Below are positions 1 to 11,872 of a DNA stretch of 64,000 nucleotides, in pieces. The translations under genes and the position numbers were made by a program. The stretch is from Malaya genurostris (Eukaryota; Arthropoda; Insecta; Diptera; Culicidae), in the NCBI RefSeq assembly GCF_030247185.1, contig NC_080570.1, positions 127,216,650-127,280,649 on the forward strand, read 5' to 3'. Position 1 is the first letter of the stretch; each line of letters opens with the position of its first letter. The notes under the pieces were generated by a model. That model was not told where the DNA came from and searched no databases. It worked only from the letters and a program-made list of their open reading frames with translations.

Positions 1-133
1 TCACAAACTAACAATCAGACAGCTGTCATATTTATACACGTATCTTTTGAAGGTTGGTACTAACTGAAAATGGTATGGATTTAATTCTAGTGGCGCCCTC
101 TCATAGAAACGATACGAACTTTTCAGCCGATCT
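1..133 (-). mobile_element. Irritans-type mariner, right end only (cut by window edge)
   Basis: This stretch matches almost base for base the right end of the mariner at 2674-3585. It includes the block with CAGACAGCTGTCA and the terminal segment GAACTTTTCAGCCGATCTGT, which is the inverted form of the left TIR ACAGTTCGGCTGAAAA. The rest of the element lies outside the window. A TA follows the terminus, as expected for mariner insertion. No coding sequence of this copy is visible. Confidence 0.8.
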
Positions 134-270
134 GTTACAAACTAATGAATAGAATATCATGAAATTTTAACAGCTGTCTATTAAAGATTAGTATTAACTG
201 AGAAAAAGCTGACTGCAATAAAACTAGCGCCATCTATGTGTTAGGCCCGGGACTTTTTAGTCCATGTGTT
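134..270 (-). repeat. Diverged second mariner-like end in tandem with the first
   Basis: Directly after the first terminus, the sequence repeats the same order of landmarks in diverged form: an ACAGCTGTC block, a TTAGTATTAACTGA block, an ACTAGCGCC block, and an end in GACTTTTTAGTCC...GTTA. I read it as the end of a related but older mariner family lying next to the first one. It could also be an old internal duplication of the same family. Confidence 0.4.
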
Positions 271-774
271 ACAATTGCAATCATTCATTCCTCAAGGTTG
301 GGTAAACTTTAATTTAAATTCGAACAAAACCGGCTCGATGGAGTCGGGCAACTTCACCACCACCACCAGGTCGCTAACCGGGATCCAATTTTCTTTTCCT
401 GGTCACTGCTTTTCCATTCCGCACAATTCCCACAAAATATATCGCTGCAGCATCTCGAAGCAGCGAAGCACGCGGAACTTTGCCAGCGACAGTTTTATCT
501 TTACGGCAGCCTCAAAATGTAGCAGTATTTTATATGAATTTGAGCCAAAGGCCGTAAAAGCTTTTGCCTGCAAACTATTTGCATTCTCGAGGTGGTTCGT
601 TCTCAGTTCACTGTGTGAAAATTACACGAACGGGACTTCAGAGCATTGAACAATGAACTTAACAACCGAAGTAAAAATCCCCCCGGTCGCTTAGCTTAGC
701 CTTCCCATCCCCCTCATCCCCAATCCCGAGTCAGCGATGCGTGAAAGCCTCGAGAATCCTTGATGGGATATGTT

Positions 775-790
775 TGTGTGTGTGTGTGTG
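775..790. repeat. (TG)n microsatellite
   Basis: Perfect run of about eight TG units. Confidence 0.9.
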
Positions 791-976
791 CGTATACCAG
801 CGGAAGCAGCATGGTTTACGATTGCCATTGAAGCGCGCTACCTCGCTACCTCGATCCCGGGTAATACCACGGTAGCAGACGACTCCGACGACGTCAGCCA
901 GCCAACCAACCAACCAACCATTCGAGAGGTGGTAAAATTTTACGATTAGTGATATGAGCATTGCTTTTCCGCACAA

Positions 977-1000
977 ACACACACACACACACACACACAC
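977..1000. repeat. (AC)n microsatellite
   Basis: Perfect run of twelve AC units. Confidence 0.95.
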
Positions 1001-1298
1001 CGAAGAACCACAGACGAACTTCCGAAAATGGACCATTCGCAAGACTACTGGTTCCCATTCTGGAAGCTATATGGTAGCAATTTGTCAGATTTGTGTGTTT
1101 TCCCCCAGCAGGAAAAGATCTATCCCTGGGAAAGGCTAGGAAAAAGTCAAACGAAAAAGAAAAAAATTTGTATAAAAAGGTTCAAACCAAACCGGGTTGG
1201 AAGATGAAGGTTGTTAATGGGTTCGCATTACGGACTCTGAACGAACATCAGCAACACTGTAAATGTAGATCAATTTGCTCATCATCACTCGGGTCACT

Positions 1299-1302
<4 letters not shown>

Positions 1303-1338
<36 letters not shown>
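1303..1338. repeat. (TC)n microsatellite
   Basis: Eighteen perfect TC units. They create spurious Leu-Ser and Arg-Glu frames on the two strands. Confidence 0.95.
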
Positions 1339-1340
<2 letters not shown>

Positions 1341-1725
1341 GCCATTGGTCAGAAAGGTGTGGGTGTGGGTTCCGGGGTACTGACAAATTTGGAGATCCTC
1401 TCCGGCTTCGACACCCTCCTTCCCAGTCAGTCCCAGTCCCAACCGGTGAGTGGCAGTGCAAATGGAGCCGTAAGACTTTTATTGCGATTGTAAAGTGAGC
1501 TGTAATCTGCTGCTGCAGTTTCACAGAGAACTCAGAATCGAAGTGGAAATTGAAACATTGTGTCAGTAAACACACACGAAAAGTACGATGGCGGCAAAAA
1601 CGACAAAAAAAAACTTCGGTGTTCGTTTACGATCTAGGGAATTTGCTGGTCCGATGTCTGGGAAATGTCTGCCGGCACCGGAATTGCAACTTTATCGATC
1701 AGAAGCGGGATATAAACTTCCACTC

Positions 1726-1744
1726 GTGTGTGTGTGTGTGTGTG
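1726..1744. repeat. (GT)n microsatellite
   Basis: About nine GT units followed by a degenerate tail. Confidence 0.9.
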
Positions 1745-1855
1745 TTTGTGCTTGCTTGGGATCGGATCGGATAAATTGCTGTTTCATCGGGTTTTGAGCT
1801 GCTGGAAATTGCTATTTACCGATGCTCGTAAAATATGCCACTTTGTCGGTTGCTT

Positions 1856-1872
1856 CCCCCCCCCCCCCCCCC
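1856..1872. repeat. Poly-C tract of 17
   Basis: Homopolymer of 17 C, the longest C-run in the window; its length is prone to sequencing error. Confidence 0.9.
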
Positions 1873-2055
1873 TACCCCCTGTCCCTGAAGCCATGTTTGT
1901 TTTTGGATTTTATTCTCTGTTTATGAAAATAGAAGATCGTTTGAGGACTTATCTTTTTATTTTATTTTTTGTTTGTTGTTTTAGGACTCACTTCATTCTT
2001 CTTCAAAATTCGTTATCTTTGTAATGGCTTTCACCGAGACTCGTTGTACCTACTG

Positions 2056-2078
2056 ACACACACACACACACACACACA
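2056..2078. repeat. (AC)n microsatellite
   Basis: Run of about eleven AC/CA units. Confidence 0.9.
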
Positions 2079-2673
2079 TAAAATTTGCTTCGTCTTGGTC
2101 GCTGGAAGAGGCGTTTTATTTTTTTAATGAAGGGGAAGTGTAATTTAGACATTGTCACGGGAAAAAGCCTGGAAGCCAGCCGTGAAGTGCGGAAGTAGTT
2201 AAATAATTTGTTGATGTTGCTCCTGCTCCCAGGTTGTTTGCGTTAGATGATTTCGGGAGAATCCCACGCACGACCTGCTTTCGAGGTGTAAATCGAAACG
2301 ACTCCGTGAAGTTTACATCCCCCGTCCTCCCGGGTTCTCCATTATTAACTCGTTTATTGCACGTGTTTACGGGCTTGTTTTCAGTTAATACCATTTCCGT
2401 TTCGTTCGTACATTTTAATCTACACCACAGACTACCATAAAGGAAGATGATGGACCAAAAATGACTGGTGGAATATAAATTTTAGAACCGTTTTAAAGTC
2501 TATTCAGGCAGGCTTTGCCAGAGAAAGTTAAATATTTTAATAATTAATGCCAAGGAAAAATTTGGACAGTTACATATTTGACAGTTGATATTTTCAATCG
2601 AAGCACCACATTTTGATTTTTATTCTTAGAACTCTCGCCCTGTAATGTTCGCGATCGCGAAACAACTACAATA

Positions 2674-3585
2674 ACAGTTCGGCTGAAAAAGTTCGTAACG
2701 TTCAATAGAAACACACATTTTTTTGCCAAAACTCGTTTTTATTATTCAACATAATTGCCATCAGAGGCGATACAGCGATTATAGCTATCTTCCAACTTTT
2801 CGATACCATTTTTGTAGTACGATTTGTTCTTTGCCTCAAAATAGGCCTCAGTTTCAGCGATTACCTCTTCATTGCTTTTAAATTTTTTACCAACGAGCAT
2901 TCTCTTGAGGTCTGAGAACAGGAAAAAGTCACTGGGGGCCAAATCTGGAGAATACGGTGGATGAGGGAGCAATTCGAAGCCCATTTCGTTCAATTTCAGC
3001 ATGGTTTTCATCGACTTGTGACATTGTGATTGTGAGCTCACGCGGCACCCATTTTGCACAAAGCTTTCTCATATCCAAATATTCGTGAATAATATGTCCA
3101 ACACGTTCCTTTGATATCTTTAGGGTGTCAGCTATCTCGATCAACTTCACTTTACGGTCATTGAAAATCATTTTGTGGATTTTTTTCACGTTTTCATCGG
3201 TAACAGCCTCTTTTGGACGTCCACTGCGTTCATCGTCTTCGGTGCTCATATGACCAGTACGAAATTTTGCAAACCACTTACGAATTGTTGCTTCGCCCGG
3301 TGCAGAGTCTGGATAACACTCATCAAGCCATTTTTTGGTATCGGCGGCACTTTTTTTTCATCAAAAAGTAGTGTTTCATCAACACACGAAATTCCTTTTT
3401 TCCATTCTTTTTCACAATAACAAAAGTAGCTTCACTCAAAATGCAATATCTCACAAACTAATAATCAGACAGCTGTCAAATTTATACACGTATCTTTTGA
3501 AGGTTGGTACTAACTGAAAATGGTATGGATTTAATTCTAGTGGCGCCCTCTCATAGAAACGATACGAACTTTTCATCCGATCTGT
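2674..3585 (-). mobile_element. Irritans-subfamily mariner element, deleted copy
   Basis: The element lies between TA dinucleotides at 2672-2673 and 3586-3587. Its TIRs are ACAGTTCGGCTGAAAAAGTT on the left and the inverse of GAACTTTTCATCCGATCTGT on the right. At about 912 bp it is shorter than the usual 1.3 kb for the family because the middle of the transposase gene is missing. The right end is the same sequence as at 1-133 and in the third copy at 43077-43169. Confidence 0.9.
2742..3405 (-). pseudogene. Mariner (irritans) transposase, internally deleted
   Basis: This is a cut-and-paste transposase of the DD34D mariner group, read on the minus strand. An ATG at 3405 begins MEKKEFRVL, as in known irritans transposases. 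It is followed by the helix-turn-helix region with MSTEDDERSGRPKE and LKISKERVGHIIH, and by the WVPREL motif. The frame then breaks near 3020. The deletion removes the first two catalytic aspartates (the MDETW and HQDNAPCH motifs). Translation resumes with the third-aspartate region PPYSPDLAPSDFFLF and the typical C-terminus ending GNYVE. The protein cannot be catalytically active. Subfamily identity rests on remembered family motifs. Confidence 0.85.
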
Positions 3586-3751
3586 TATTGGTTATTTTTC
3601 TGATTTTGATTGATTGTTGTTTTTCTAAACAATCATTTTTGCCTTTCTCTATAGAAAGGTATTAGAATTGCTGGAAAAACCGACTTTCGAACGGAGCCTC
3701 GGAGACCCATAGTGTTATATACCATTCGACTCAGTTCGTCGAGATCGGAAA

Positions 3752-3752
<1 letters not shown>

Positions 3753-3798
<46 letters not shown>
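3753..3798. repeat. (TG)n microsatellite, 46 bp
   Basis: Twenty-three perfect TG units, the longest dinucleotide run in the window, embedded in the dispersed repeat. Confidence 0.95.
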
Positions 3799-3801
<3 letters not shown>

Positions 3802-4149
3802 ACTTTTCGAAGATATTTGAACGCGCTCAATTTTCTCAGAGATGGCTGATCCGATTTTAACAAACTTGGGCTCGTTTGAAAGCTACTGTCAGGCCGTTGA
3901 TCAAGTTCGAAGATCAAATGGTTGTGACTTTTGTTTCCAGATATATGATGGCATAAGTGACGTAACCGACAAAACACGTTGATTTTTACCGCTCTTATAT
4001 ATATAAGGGTGCCAAAATTTTGGGATCAACTCTATTTTCGTAAAGTTCTAGTGCTCAAAAGTTTAGGCACCTCGAAAAAAGCCTTCATGCAAAATTTGAC
4101 CTAAATCGGACATGCTTAAGGGGTGCTGCCCGGTGGTAAAGGTTTGACA

Positions 4150-4486
4150 ATTTTCGATCTTGAAAAAGCACCATAGGGGGGAATACATGAAATTTCCAAA
4201 ATCGAAAATTTTTTTTGATGCCAAAACTCTTAAAACTGCATAAAACATCGAAATTTAGTGTCATCTAAAAAAAATTTTTTTTTGAAAAAATCAACTTTCA
4301 GGGACTTAGAAAAATTTTCATATATTTTCTAAGTCCCAAAAAGTCGATTTTTTCAAAAAAAAAATTTTTCGAGATGACACTAAATCTCGACGTTTCATGC
4401 AATTCTAAGCCTTTTGGCATCAAAAATTTTTTTTCGATTTCGAAAATTTCATGTACTCCCCCCTATGGTGATTTTTCAAGATATAT
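4150..4486. repeat. Near-perfect palindrome with arms of about 165 bp
   Basis: The left arm (about 4150-4318) and right arm (about 4322-4486) are inverted copies with almost no spacer. Paired landmarks include CACCATAGGGGGGAATACAT with ATGTACTCCCCCCTATGGTG, TTAGTGTCATCT with AGATGACACTAA, and GGGACTTAGAAAA with TTTTCTAAGTCCC. The centre is AT-rich near 4320. This fits a foldback or palindromic MITE. It carries no gene. Confidence 0.85.
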
Positions 4487-4544
4487 GAAAATTCCACTAA
4501 GTGGACTAAGAAGGCTTTTTACCTTTTTTTATATATATAAAAAA

Positions 4545-6340
4545 TAGGTATAGAATTCGCTCAAACTTTCGAAAATTTTTCCGAGGCCCGGAGGGCCGAA
4601 TGACATATACCAATCGATTCAGCTCGACGAACTGAGCAAATGTCTGTGTGTGTGTATGTGTGTGTGTCTGTATGTGTGTTGTCAACTAAGAGGTCGAGAT
4701 CTCAGAGATGGCTGGACCGATTTTGATCAAACTAGTCGCAAATGAAAGGTCTCCCCGTCACCCAAAACGCTATTGAATGGTTTTGAGATCGGAGGTTTAC
4801 TTTTTAAGTTATTCGAGGTTTTATGTCAAAATTTTCAGTTTTTTGACAGTATCTGTCACAATTGACCTTGAAAACAGAATATATTTTCAGACTTAGATTC
4901 CGCACGATAATACCTATTCAACAAGCCATAGATTGTTAAAATCCGTCCATTTTTAACGGAGATATCGAAATTATTGTGTAAACGACTTTTCCCCCTATTC
5001 CAGCAGTAGGAGTTTTGAGCGCTGTATGACAAAGCAATGCTTGGGAGCAACGGAAAACACGATTATTTATTCTGTTACATTCAATTGTTTCTAAGTACCA
5101 AAAAGACTGTGTACAGCATCCTTTTTCATGACATTTAGCCTCGGACCGATTTTAGCACGGCTCGTTTTTGGCAACATAATCGTTCGAATATGACATATAT
5201 AAACCAGATGATGGCAGATTTTTTTTTAATTATATTGTTTTGAACTACTTACAGCAATAAATGCTGGAAGAACATAACATCCATATACCATTCGAATCAG
5301 TTCGTCGAGATCAGCAAATGCGTGTGTGACAAATAATTTCACTCAATTTTCTCTGAAAATTTCTTTTCTACAAATTCATATTCATACGAAAAGTCGTATG
5401 CTCCCAAACAAAGTTCCTGAATTAGGTTTGGTTCCGACCTCTGGTTCCGGAACTACAGGATGATATATGAAACGAAATCAAAATTGTGTAACTCATTCTT
5501 CTCGTAGATGGCTGAACCGATCTAAGATTCAAATGAAAAGTTGCAAGATTCTATAAAACATCTTGCTCTTCAGTCAGATCCAACTTCCGGTTTTGGAGAT
5601 ACAGGGTGATTGGTATGAAAATGTCTATTCCACATAAATTAATCAGGTTTATCGGGTTAGCAGATTTGGATAGTCGATAAAAAATATTAACTTTTTCCAG
5701 TTTTAGTGGTATTCAGTTGTCGATTCAGAAGGCACCGAAAAATTTAATTCGTGTTATGATTTCTCAAAGATGTCTTCACTGATTTTCAAATATTTTGAAA
5801 CAAATGTAAACTATACAGCTATTCAGGTGAATTTATCTGACTTCGGCCATACCGATTTTAGAATTCCGGTTCCAGTATAAAATCGTTTCTCAAAGCTCAA
5901 TCGTTTTCTCAAAAAAAGCCTAATCAAATTTCAGAAACAAAAATTCAAATTAAAATAAACTTATATACAAAATAATTAGTTTCATACATACATACAAAAA
6001 TTAATTAATTTTATCCAATTATGCTTCGAAGTTGGACTCAAAACTGTTGTAATTTATTCGTCATATGGCCATACGAATCGGTTTGGGTTATGCTGGTTCC
6101 TGGATACCGGCTCTGGAAGTACCTTAAATTACCGTAAGCTCTAAAGTGGAACTTACATATCATGGCATGTTTAATCGATTATCACACTTCTAGATTTAAA
6201 TTCGATCCTATTTGCAGTTTCGACACTACAGAGTAATGAGTGATTAAAATCTCAAATTGTCGCTTAAAACGACGGTCATTAAAATAATGTCATGAAAACT
6301 TAAACACCGAAGAATATTCATGCAAAAAATACATGCGGAT
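4545..6340. repeat. Dispersed culicid-type repeats, paralogous to 43.87-45.56 kb
   Basis: About 1.7 kb of noncoding sequence that is collinear with 43870-45560. Shared landmarks in order are CAAATGTCTGTGTG, GGTCGAGATCTCAGAGATG, ACTAGTCGCAAATGAAAGG, TTGACCTTGAAAACAGAATA and AACAAGCCATAG. The lower part shares GGTTATGCTGGT and TTAATCGATT. All frames are broken. It is probably several copies of one repeat lying head to tail. Confidence 0.65.
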
Positions 6341-6370
6341 TGATAAAAAAAAAGGTATCATCTCACTGCT

Positions 6371-6538
6371 AGGTGGATTAATCACGTTTACATTCCTCCG
6401 GATCGTGTAAATGATAAGGATATAATTCGTCAGTTCAATATCATCTATAACAGAACTTGTTTCTTCGATTGGATTATAGCTTTAGGCGACTTCAACCATC
6501 CTGGCATCAAACGGACTCGCAGCACGTACAATTTCTTA
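6371..6538 (+). pseudogene. LINE endonuclease fragment
   Basis: Forward translation from about 6371 reads WINHVYIPPDRVND..., then FDWIIALGDFNHPGIKRT. This matches the central block of apurinic-type endonucleases of non-LTR retrotransposons, where the GDFN motif carries catalytic and metal-binding residues. Only about 55 codons survive; the flanks are unrelated. The fragment stops exactly where the inverted-repeat element at 6539 begins, so that element probably inserted into the LINE relic. Clade (I or related) is uncertain. Confidence 0.65.
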
Positions 6539-8220
6539 CACGCAAAGACCGAATCAGCTTTTTGGCGAAAAAATTAGTTGATTTGCTGATTTTAGTTAGT
6601 TATTTTTTATGACAACTCAAAAATTCTGAAATTTGCTAATTCAGATATGTTATTTTTGAACCCCTTAATAATGCTAAAAAGTTGGTTGAATTTGCTAACT
6701 TGTCAGTTGATTTTGCAACATTTACATGCTGTCATTTCTTAGCAAAGACACGCTCCACTTTCATTCAACTAATATTATTAACAAAATCAGCAAAACTATG
6801 GCTGATTTTAACAAATAATTATTGTTTTTTTTATTCAAATATATAAAATGAATAATTATTGTTGATTTCAGTAAAAAATGTTGTTGAATTAAGTGATATT
6901 GTTGTTAATTTCAATGAAAATTGACAGTTAATAATAACAATAAACCTTCTTGAGTTAAGTAAAATATATACTGATTCCAACTAATACGAACTGTTAATTT
7001 TAGCTACAGCCAAAACGAGTCCAATTAATTAATTTATTTTAATTGGAATTGTCAGTTGATTTGATCAATAAACTTTCTTGAGTTTAATAAATTTCTTTCT
7101 GTTTATAATGTGAATAATTGATTTTGCACTATAAACTAATAGCTGCTTTCCTAAGTTTGTAAAAGGCCTCTAAACAAAAGAAACAATACATATGGGTACA
7201 GTCCTGATTATAACTCATTTTATCTAATTTGTTGAATTCTTATGCACTGTAAAAATGATTTGCTTCTTCAAAGCAACATTTTATTTGTTCATTGTAAACT
7301 CTCACTTACAATCACGAAGCGTAATTACAAACGATCTGCTTTGGTTTGGCACGGAATGTAATGAATGGCCAATGAAAATGTCTTACCATTTCGGATAGTA
7401 GCTCTTTGATTCATGTGTCCTACTCTATTGTTGTAGATGCTGCTTGTAACATCACGGTAAATTTTCCAAATGACCGTACAGGGAAGTGTCAGTTTCAATT
7501 TGTTTACTTTCTTTTCTGATTATTGAGCGACTAAACGAGTATATTTTCGTTTATTTACATGTACTAAGCGGAAACCAAAGCATTCAGATGTCGTCTCATA
7601 CAAAAAGTTCAGAGATAGAAGTCAGAATGGCAAAGCACGCATAGAATATGCAATAAACATCTACTTTCTGCACTGGTCACAGAAATGATTGTTAGTTAAT
7701 CTTTTAATAATTCACTGATAGCTGAAAGCACTCCATAAATAAACTTAAAACAAGCAACTTTACAGCAGTTTTACATATCGGTCAATTAGAAATTTCGAAA
7801 TCTATATATAAAATATATCAAAACAATTTCAACAAGACTATCCTGTTTTGTTTTTCAACGAATTGTGTTGCTTTGACACTTCTCATGAGTTTTTGACTAA
7901 TAAACTTGTTAATAAAACCAATTGCATTCTTGTTTTCTTTGTGCTGTCTTTCTGCAGTGATGATAACAGCCAAACTATTTGATTTTAACAACAAAATTAG
8001 GTGACAACGAGAATTTCGTGTGGGATTGAAATGTTGCTGGTTTGTGTCCAGGATTTTTGCCATCTAAATATATTCGCTAAAAACAAGAACTTTTTTCAGC
8101 AAATTAAATTCTGAATATTAACCAATTTATTAGTTATTTTGGCAGTTTTGATGTTAAAATCAACTAATTCAAAAACAGTAATACGAATTAGGCGCAAAGC
8201 TAATTTCGGTCGTTCCGTGA
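6539..8220. mobile_element. AT-rich non-autonomous element with TIRs (candidate)
   Basis: The left end reads CACGCAAAGACCGAATCAGC. The right end, inverted, reads TCACGGAACGACCGAAATTAGC. These match over roughly 25 positions with a few mismatches and one indel. A TA lies at or near both ends, suggesting a Tc1/mariner-like or other TA-inserting family. The 1.7-kb interior is very AT-rich and has repeated GTTGATTT-type motifs and no usable ORF. Confidence 0.45.
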
Positions 8221-9110
8221 TATATCCAGATGTTGTATGTTCTACATTAACTCAGAGCACTTCAAAACTCTCCGGCGAGTAGGGTAAGGGCTCCCTATTT
8301 CATCTCATTTCCCATTCCTTGGAAATAAATATAATAATTAAAAAAATCATCTAGAAACACTTCTGATATGATCACTACCGTGCTTCTAATTTCATCTCAA
8401 AGGTTTTGTATTCATCCTATCGTTGGTCCTTTATTCATCCCATAAATTAACAATGGCGACAGCAATCAAAACCAAAATATTGCACTATATTCAGGCTCAA
8501 AATGTCAGAATTTTCGTTAAAAAGGGCCTAATGCCAACTATGACACTACACACGATATTTAAAAAAAAACAGTTCGGAATCATTTCGAAGTTTAAAATTG
8601 TTTGGATCGTCTTTATTACCTTTCGTTTCAAATTTAAAATTTTACTCTGCAGTTAATTTGAAAAACAAAATGCAGAATCAGAGATGCCATTCATACAGAT
8701 TTATCTGTATTGTATAGTTTTTTGCGTTCGCGTTCGTTAAATCAGATTGCAGATTTTCTAAATTTAATACAGATTTGTAAAGGTTCATAAAAAGTGAGAA
8801 GTAAAACGTTAGACTTTTCTCTCTGAGTATCTATTAATATTTGATTACAGTACTTGTTTAAAAGTTTATCAATCAACGGACAAATCACATGTTAAAATGG
8901 AAATCTTTTGTGCAAATGTTTGATGATGAACACTGATAAACATTTATATTAAAATTTAAAACCAATTTGAATTTGATTTGAATTTGAATTTGATTCATTT
9001 TATTAGTGAAAACAGATAGAGCAGATACATATTTTCTATGAAAATATCTGGCATCTCGGTGCATAGCCGAAGAAACACACACATTCAACAGTGTTATGGT
9101 GACGTATTTG
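8221..9110. other. Intergenic, possible MITE at about 8682-9062
   Basis: No gene is visible. CAGAGATGCCATTCATACAG at 8682 and the inverse pattern ATCTGGCATCTCGG near 9060 could be ends of a small inverted-repeat element. I could not find a matching target duplication, so this is weak. Confidence 0.3.
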
Positions 9111-9447
9111 GTTTTTTATCGTCACTGCTAACCTCAATCGGATGAACACATGTTGACAGTTCAGCAGTCTTGTTTGTAAACAGAAATTTCTTTTGTTTGT
9201 TTATTGATAAATTGGATCAGACCATTTACGGTCTGTATCACCTAAATAAAGTTTTAAAACATTTGTTCACGATTGAATACGGTTTGTTTTTGATATTTAT
9301 TAAATAAAAGTGATTAATTGCAAAATGTAAAGATGATTGTTTGAAATGTGTTCTTCGATTTTTGTTTAAGCTTGTTTGTAAACAGTACCACTGAACTGTC
9401 ATGGATGAATGCTTGTTCATTTGTGAGTTCACGATAAAAAATCTAGT
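9111..9447. mobile_element. Palindromic MITE, copy A
   Basis: The ends are imperfect inverted repeats of about 75 bp. GGTTTTTTATCGTCACTG on the left pairs with the inverse of GTTCACGATAAAAAATC on the right, and a TGACAGTTCAG block occurs in both arms. A second copy lies at about 17555-17893 in the opposite orientation. No transposase is encoded. Confidence 0.6.
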
Positions 9448-9671
9448 AACAAGTCGTTAAGTTTAAAGAAATACGGCCAAACATTGACCCATCTAGTCAG
9501 TGTTGCTAGTTTATCGGATTATATGGAATTTAAATTAGAGATGGGAAATCCGTTTGCGAGCGGCTCAAAAGAGTGAACTGTAGTACTTCATTAAGGAATG
9601 ATAGTTCTTAATGCATTTCACTAGCAATAGAAATAATCGAATTTTTTGGAAGTATACTAATCAACTGAATA

Positions 9672-10970
9672 AGGAGTGTATCGAAAAATAGTTAGCTACA
9701 TTGATTATTGAATAAAAAAGTGAAAAAGCATATTTTGACATCAGTTTTCGATATATTGTAGAAAAATTACATTTTTATGCATTTCACTGATTATATTGAA
9801 GAAAATCCTAGTTTCTGTGCAACGCTCGCACTTTGGACTTGACATTCTACATTAAATTCTGCACAGTTACTTTTGTGACTTTCCTGGTCCAGTTTTTTTT
9901 AACTCCTGCATGTTTTGGGACACTGTACCTTCCTTCCGAAAGTGCCGCTTAACAATTGCCCAATACCTTTCAATTGGCCGAAGATCTGGGCAGTTCGGTG
10001 GGTTGATGTCCTTTTTCACAAATTGTATATTATTTTTTGACAACCACTGTAGAACGCTGTTGGCGTAATGGGCTGAAGCCAAAACCGACCAGAAGAGAGG
10101 AGGAGCCTTATGCTTTCTGTACAGTGGCAGCACTCTCTTCTTAAAACATTCTTCCTCGTACACCTTGGCGTTAATTGTGCCCTTCGTGAAGAAAATCGAC
10201 GACCGCAAACTACAGGTACAAATTGCTTGCCAGACCTTCTGCCCAAACTTTTCCATCGCCACCGTGGTGTCAGCGTCGTCCAGGTCCTGGTACACCGATT
10301 TCGTGTAATATTGCGGTCCGGGCAGCGCTCGAGAGTCTTCCTTGGCGTAGGTTTCGTCGTCGATCAGGATGCATCCGTCTTTATTCTGTAGAATCCGGTT
10401 ATACAGTTTTCGCGCTCTTGTTTTGGCCTGAACTTGCTGTACCAGGGACGTTTTTCGGCACCTTCTGTTTCTTTTACGTTTTCAGGGAGTTCCGAACTTT
10501 GATCCGTTGAATCATCCCGATGCTGGTGTTGAACTGCTTGGCCAAATCCCGCGTCGACGCCGATGGGTTTTTCCTGATGTACTCAACCACTTTTAAGTCC
10601 CGGCCGGGCTGGCTGGGACCCGTTTTCCTACCGGATCGGGGCAAATCCTTCATGGAAAGGGTCTTACCGAACTGCTAGATAATATTTTTGACACTGGTGT
10701 GGTGCACTTTCACCCGTTTTGCAATTTCGTTGTACGTGACACCACTTTCTGAGCACCAAGTGTGCAGAATTTTTTTTCGCGTTTCCGGATCAATTCGACT
10801 CATCATTGAAACGATAAACCGTACCGAAACCAATCGATTGCGCAGCTGTTATTGACATGTAAACAAACATGTCACCGCAAAACACGCTGTAAAAAATTAA
10901 GCCATTTCAGAGTAACAACTGTTTGAATGTTGCTAACTACTTATCGATTTTCAACTTGCTTATACGCCCT
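9672..10970 (-). mobile_element. Tc1/mariner-superfamily D37E element
   Basis: The left end GGAGTGTATCGAAAAATAGT pairs roughly with the inverse of the right end near 10930-10970 (TTGCTAACTACTTATCGATT...TACGCCC). A fragment of the same family at 16190-16546 shows the better-preserved end TTGCTAACTACTTTTCGATA. The element encloses a broken transposase of the mosquito-type D37E group. Confidence 0.7.
9867..10804 (-). pseudogene. D37E transposase, disabled
   Basis: On the minus strand an ATG near 10804 begins a DNA-binding region reading SRIDPETRKKILHTW. An in-frame TAG then falls near 10675, and at least two frameshifts follow. The C-terminal half (9867-10295) reads MEKFGQKVWQAI, then FWSVLASAHY, and finally NPPNCPDLRPIERYW. 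The spacing from the second catalytic site to the glutamate of RPIE is 37 residues, the mark of the D37E group known from mosquitoes. At that second site the usual aspartate is valine (SVLAS instead of PDLAS), so the protein would be inactive even without the frame breaks. Confidence 0.8.
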
Positions 10971-11872
10971 AATGAAAAATCAACCGAGAATTGAGGTTTT
11001 TAGGCCCGGTGAAAAATGAATGGCGATCTTAATGAAAAATGGGAGGCATATATATTTCCTGATTAACACAAAATAATATGTAAAAGCGATTCACACGTAG
11101 CATCAGGCGAGTATAACCGACATGGAACGGTTACGGAATAACAACATTAATTATAAGCAATTGATATGAAGAAACACAACGTTAAGTTGACGAAAAATTT
11201 TGTTGTCCGATACTTGAGTGATATCCGTCTAAAAAAATTATTAAATTAATCTTGACGTCGATCGAAGTTGATTAATCGTCTGAATCGTGTTTAATGCTGC
11301 TGTTTCCTGATAATAACAAATCAATCTTCTTTGCATTTGTGATTGTAAGTGAGCTGTCAGAAAGCCTAATTGTAATTTTTACTGGTTTGGTGGCGATGCA
11401 ACAAGATAGTAGCGACAAAATGTCGCAAAGTTAGCGAAACTGTCATTCAACCCCGGAACTTCGAGACCACGTGCCAGAAAGAGGTTTTTAAATTACCCGT
11501 TACATTGACAAATTTTTTATAAGCAGTACAATTGCACAATGACATGAAACCACGTGTTTTATTTGAAACATCGATTTCAACTCTAAAAATGAACTATAAG
11601 AAAAATTTGGTCGTCTTTGACAGATATGTTACAGTTGGTTGGGTAAGCAACAGGTAACCCGACCCGAACCCGAAAAAAAATTTAAGAAACACGACCAGTA
11701 CCCGTTGAAAGTGAAAAATTCAATGCAATTTTAAACGTCTGTAATTTGGACGATTGTTTACAAAAACGTGAAAATCAACGGAGCTGATTTCGAAGCCATC
11801 TGGCATCACTGATGCCACAGCTGTCATGCAGGTCTCGGTCAATGTATTTTTTTCTCTGTACTGGGTCATTGC
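10971..11872. other. AT-rich intergenic region, nothing recognised
   Basis: No ORF with a recognisable domain, no tRNA-like fold and no clear repeat boundaries were seen. Confidence 0.5.

Larger units (their letters stand above)
271..2671. other. Unique, GC-richer region without a recognisable gene
   Basis: This stretch has higher GC than most of the window and contains many simple repeats, listed separately. The open frames in it (for example a 127-codon frame at 266-649) have no recognisable domain and low-complexity translations. It could be a promoter, UTR or intron of a host gene, but nothing in the sequence proves that. Confidence 0.5.
3588..4544. repeat. Culicid-type dispersed repeat with (TG)n core
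   Basis: Noncoding repeat carrying the phrase ACCATTCGACTCAGTTCGTC next to a TG run, then an 'AGATGGCTGATCCGATTTTA' block. Diverged copies of the same phrase recur at about 4600, 5290, 43870, 44520 and 34850 in this window. I recognise the style from mosquito genomes but cannot assign a named family. No ORF of note. Confidence 0.6.

Noticed and set aside
1297..1575. Frames with Arg-Glu or Leu-Ser repeats around 1300
   Set aside because: They are translations of a (TC)n microsatellite on the two strands, not genes.
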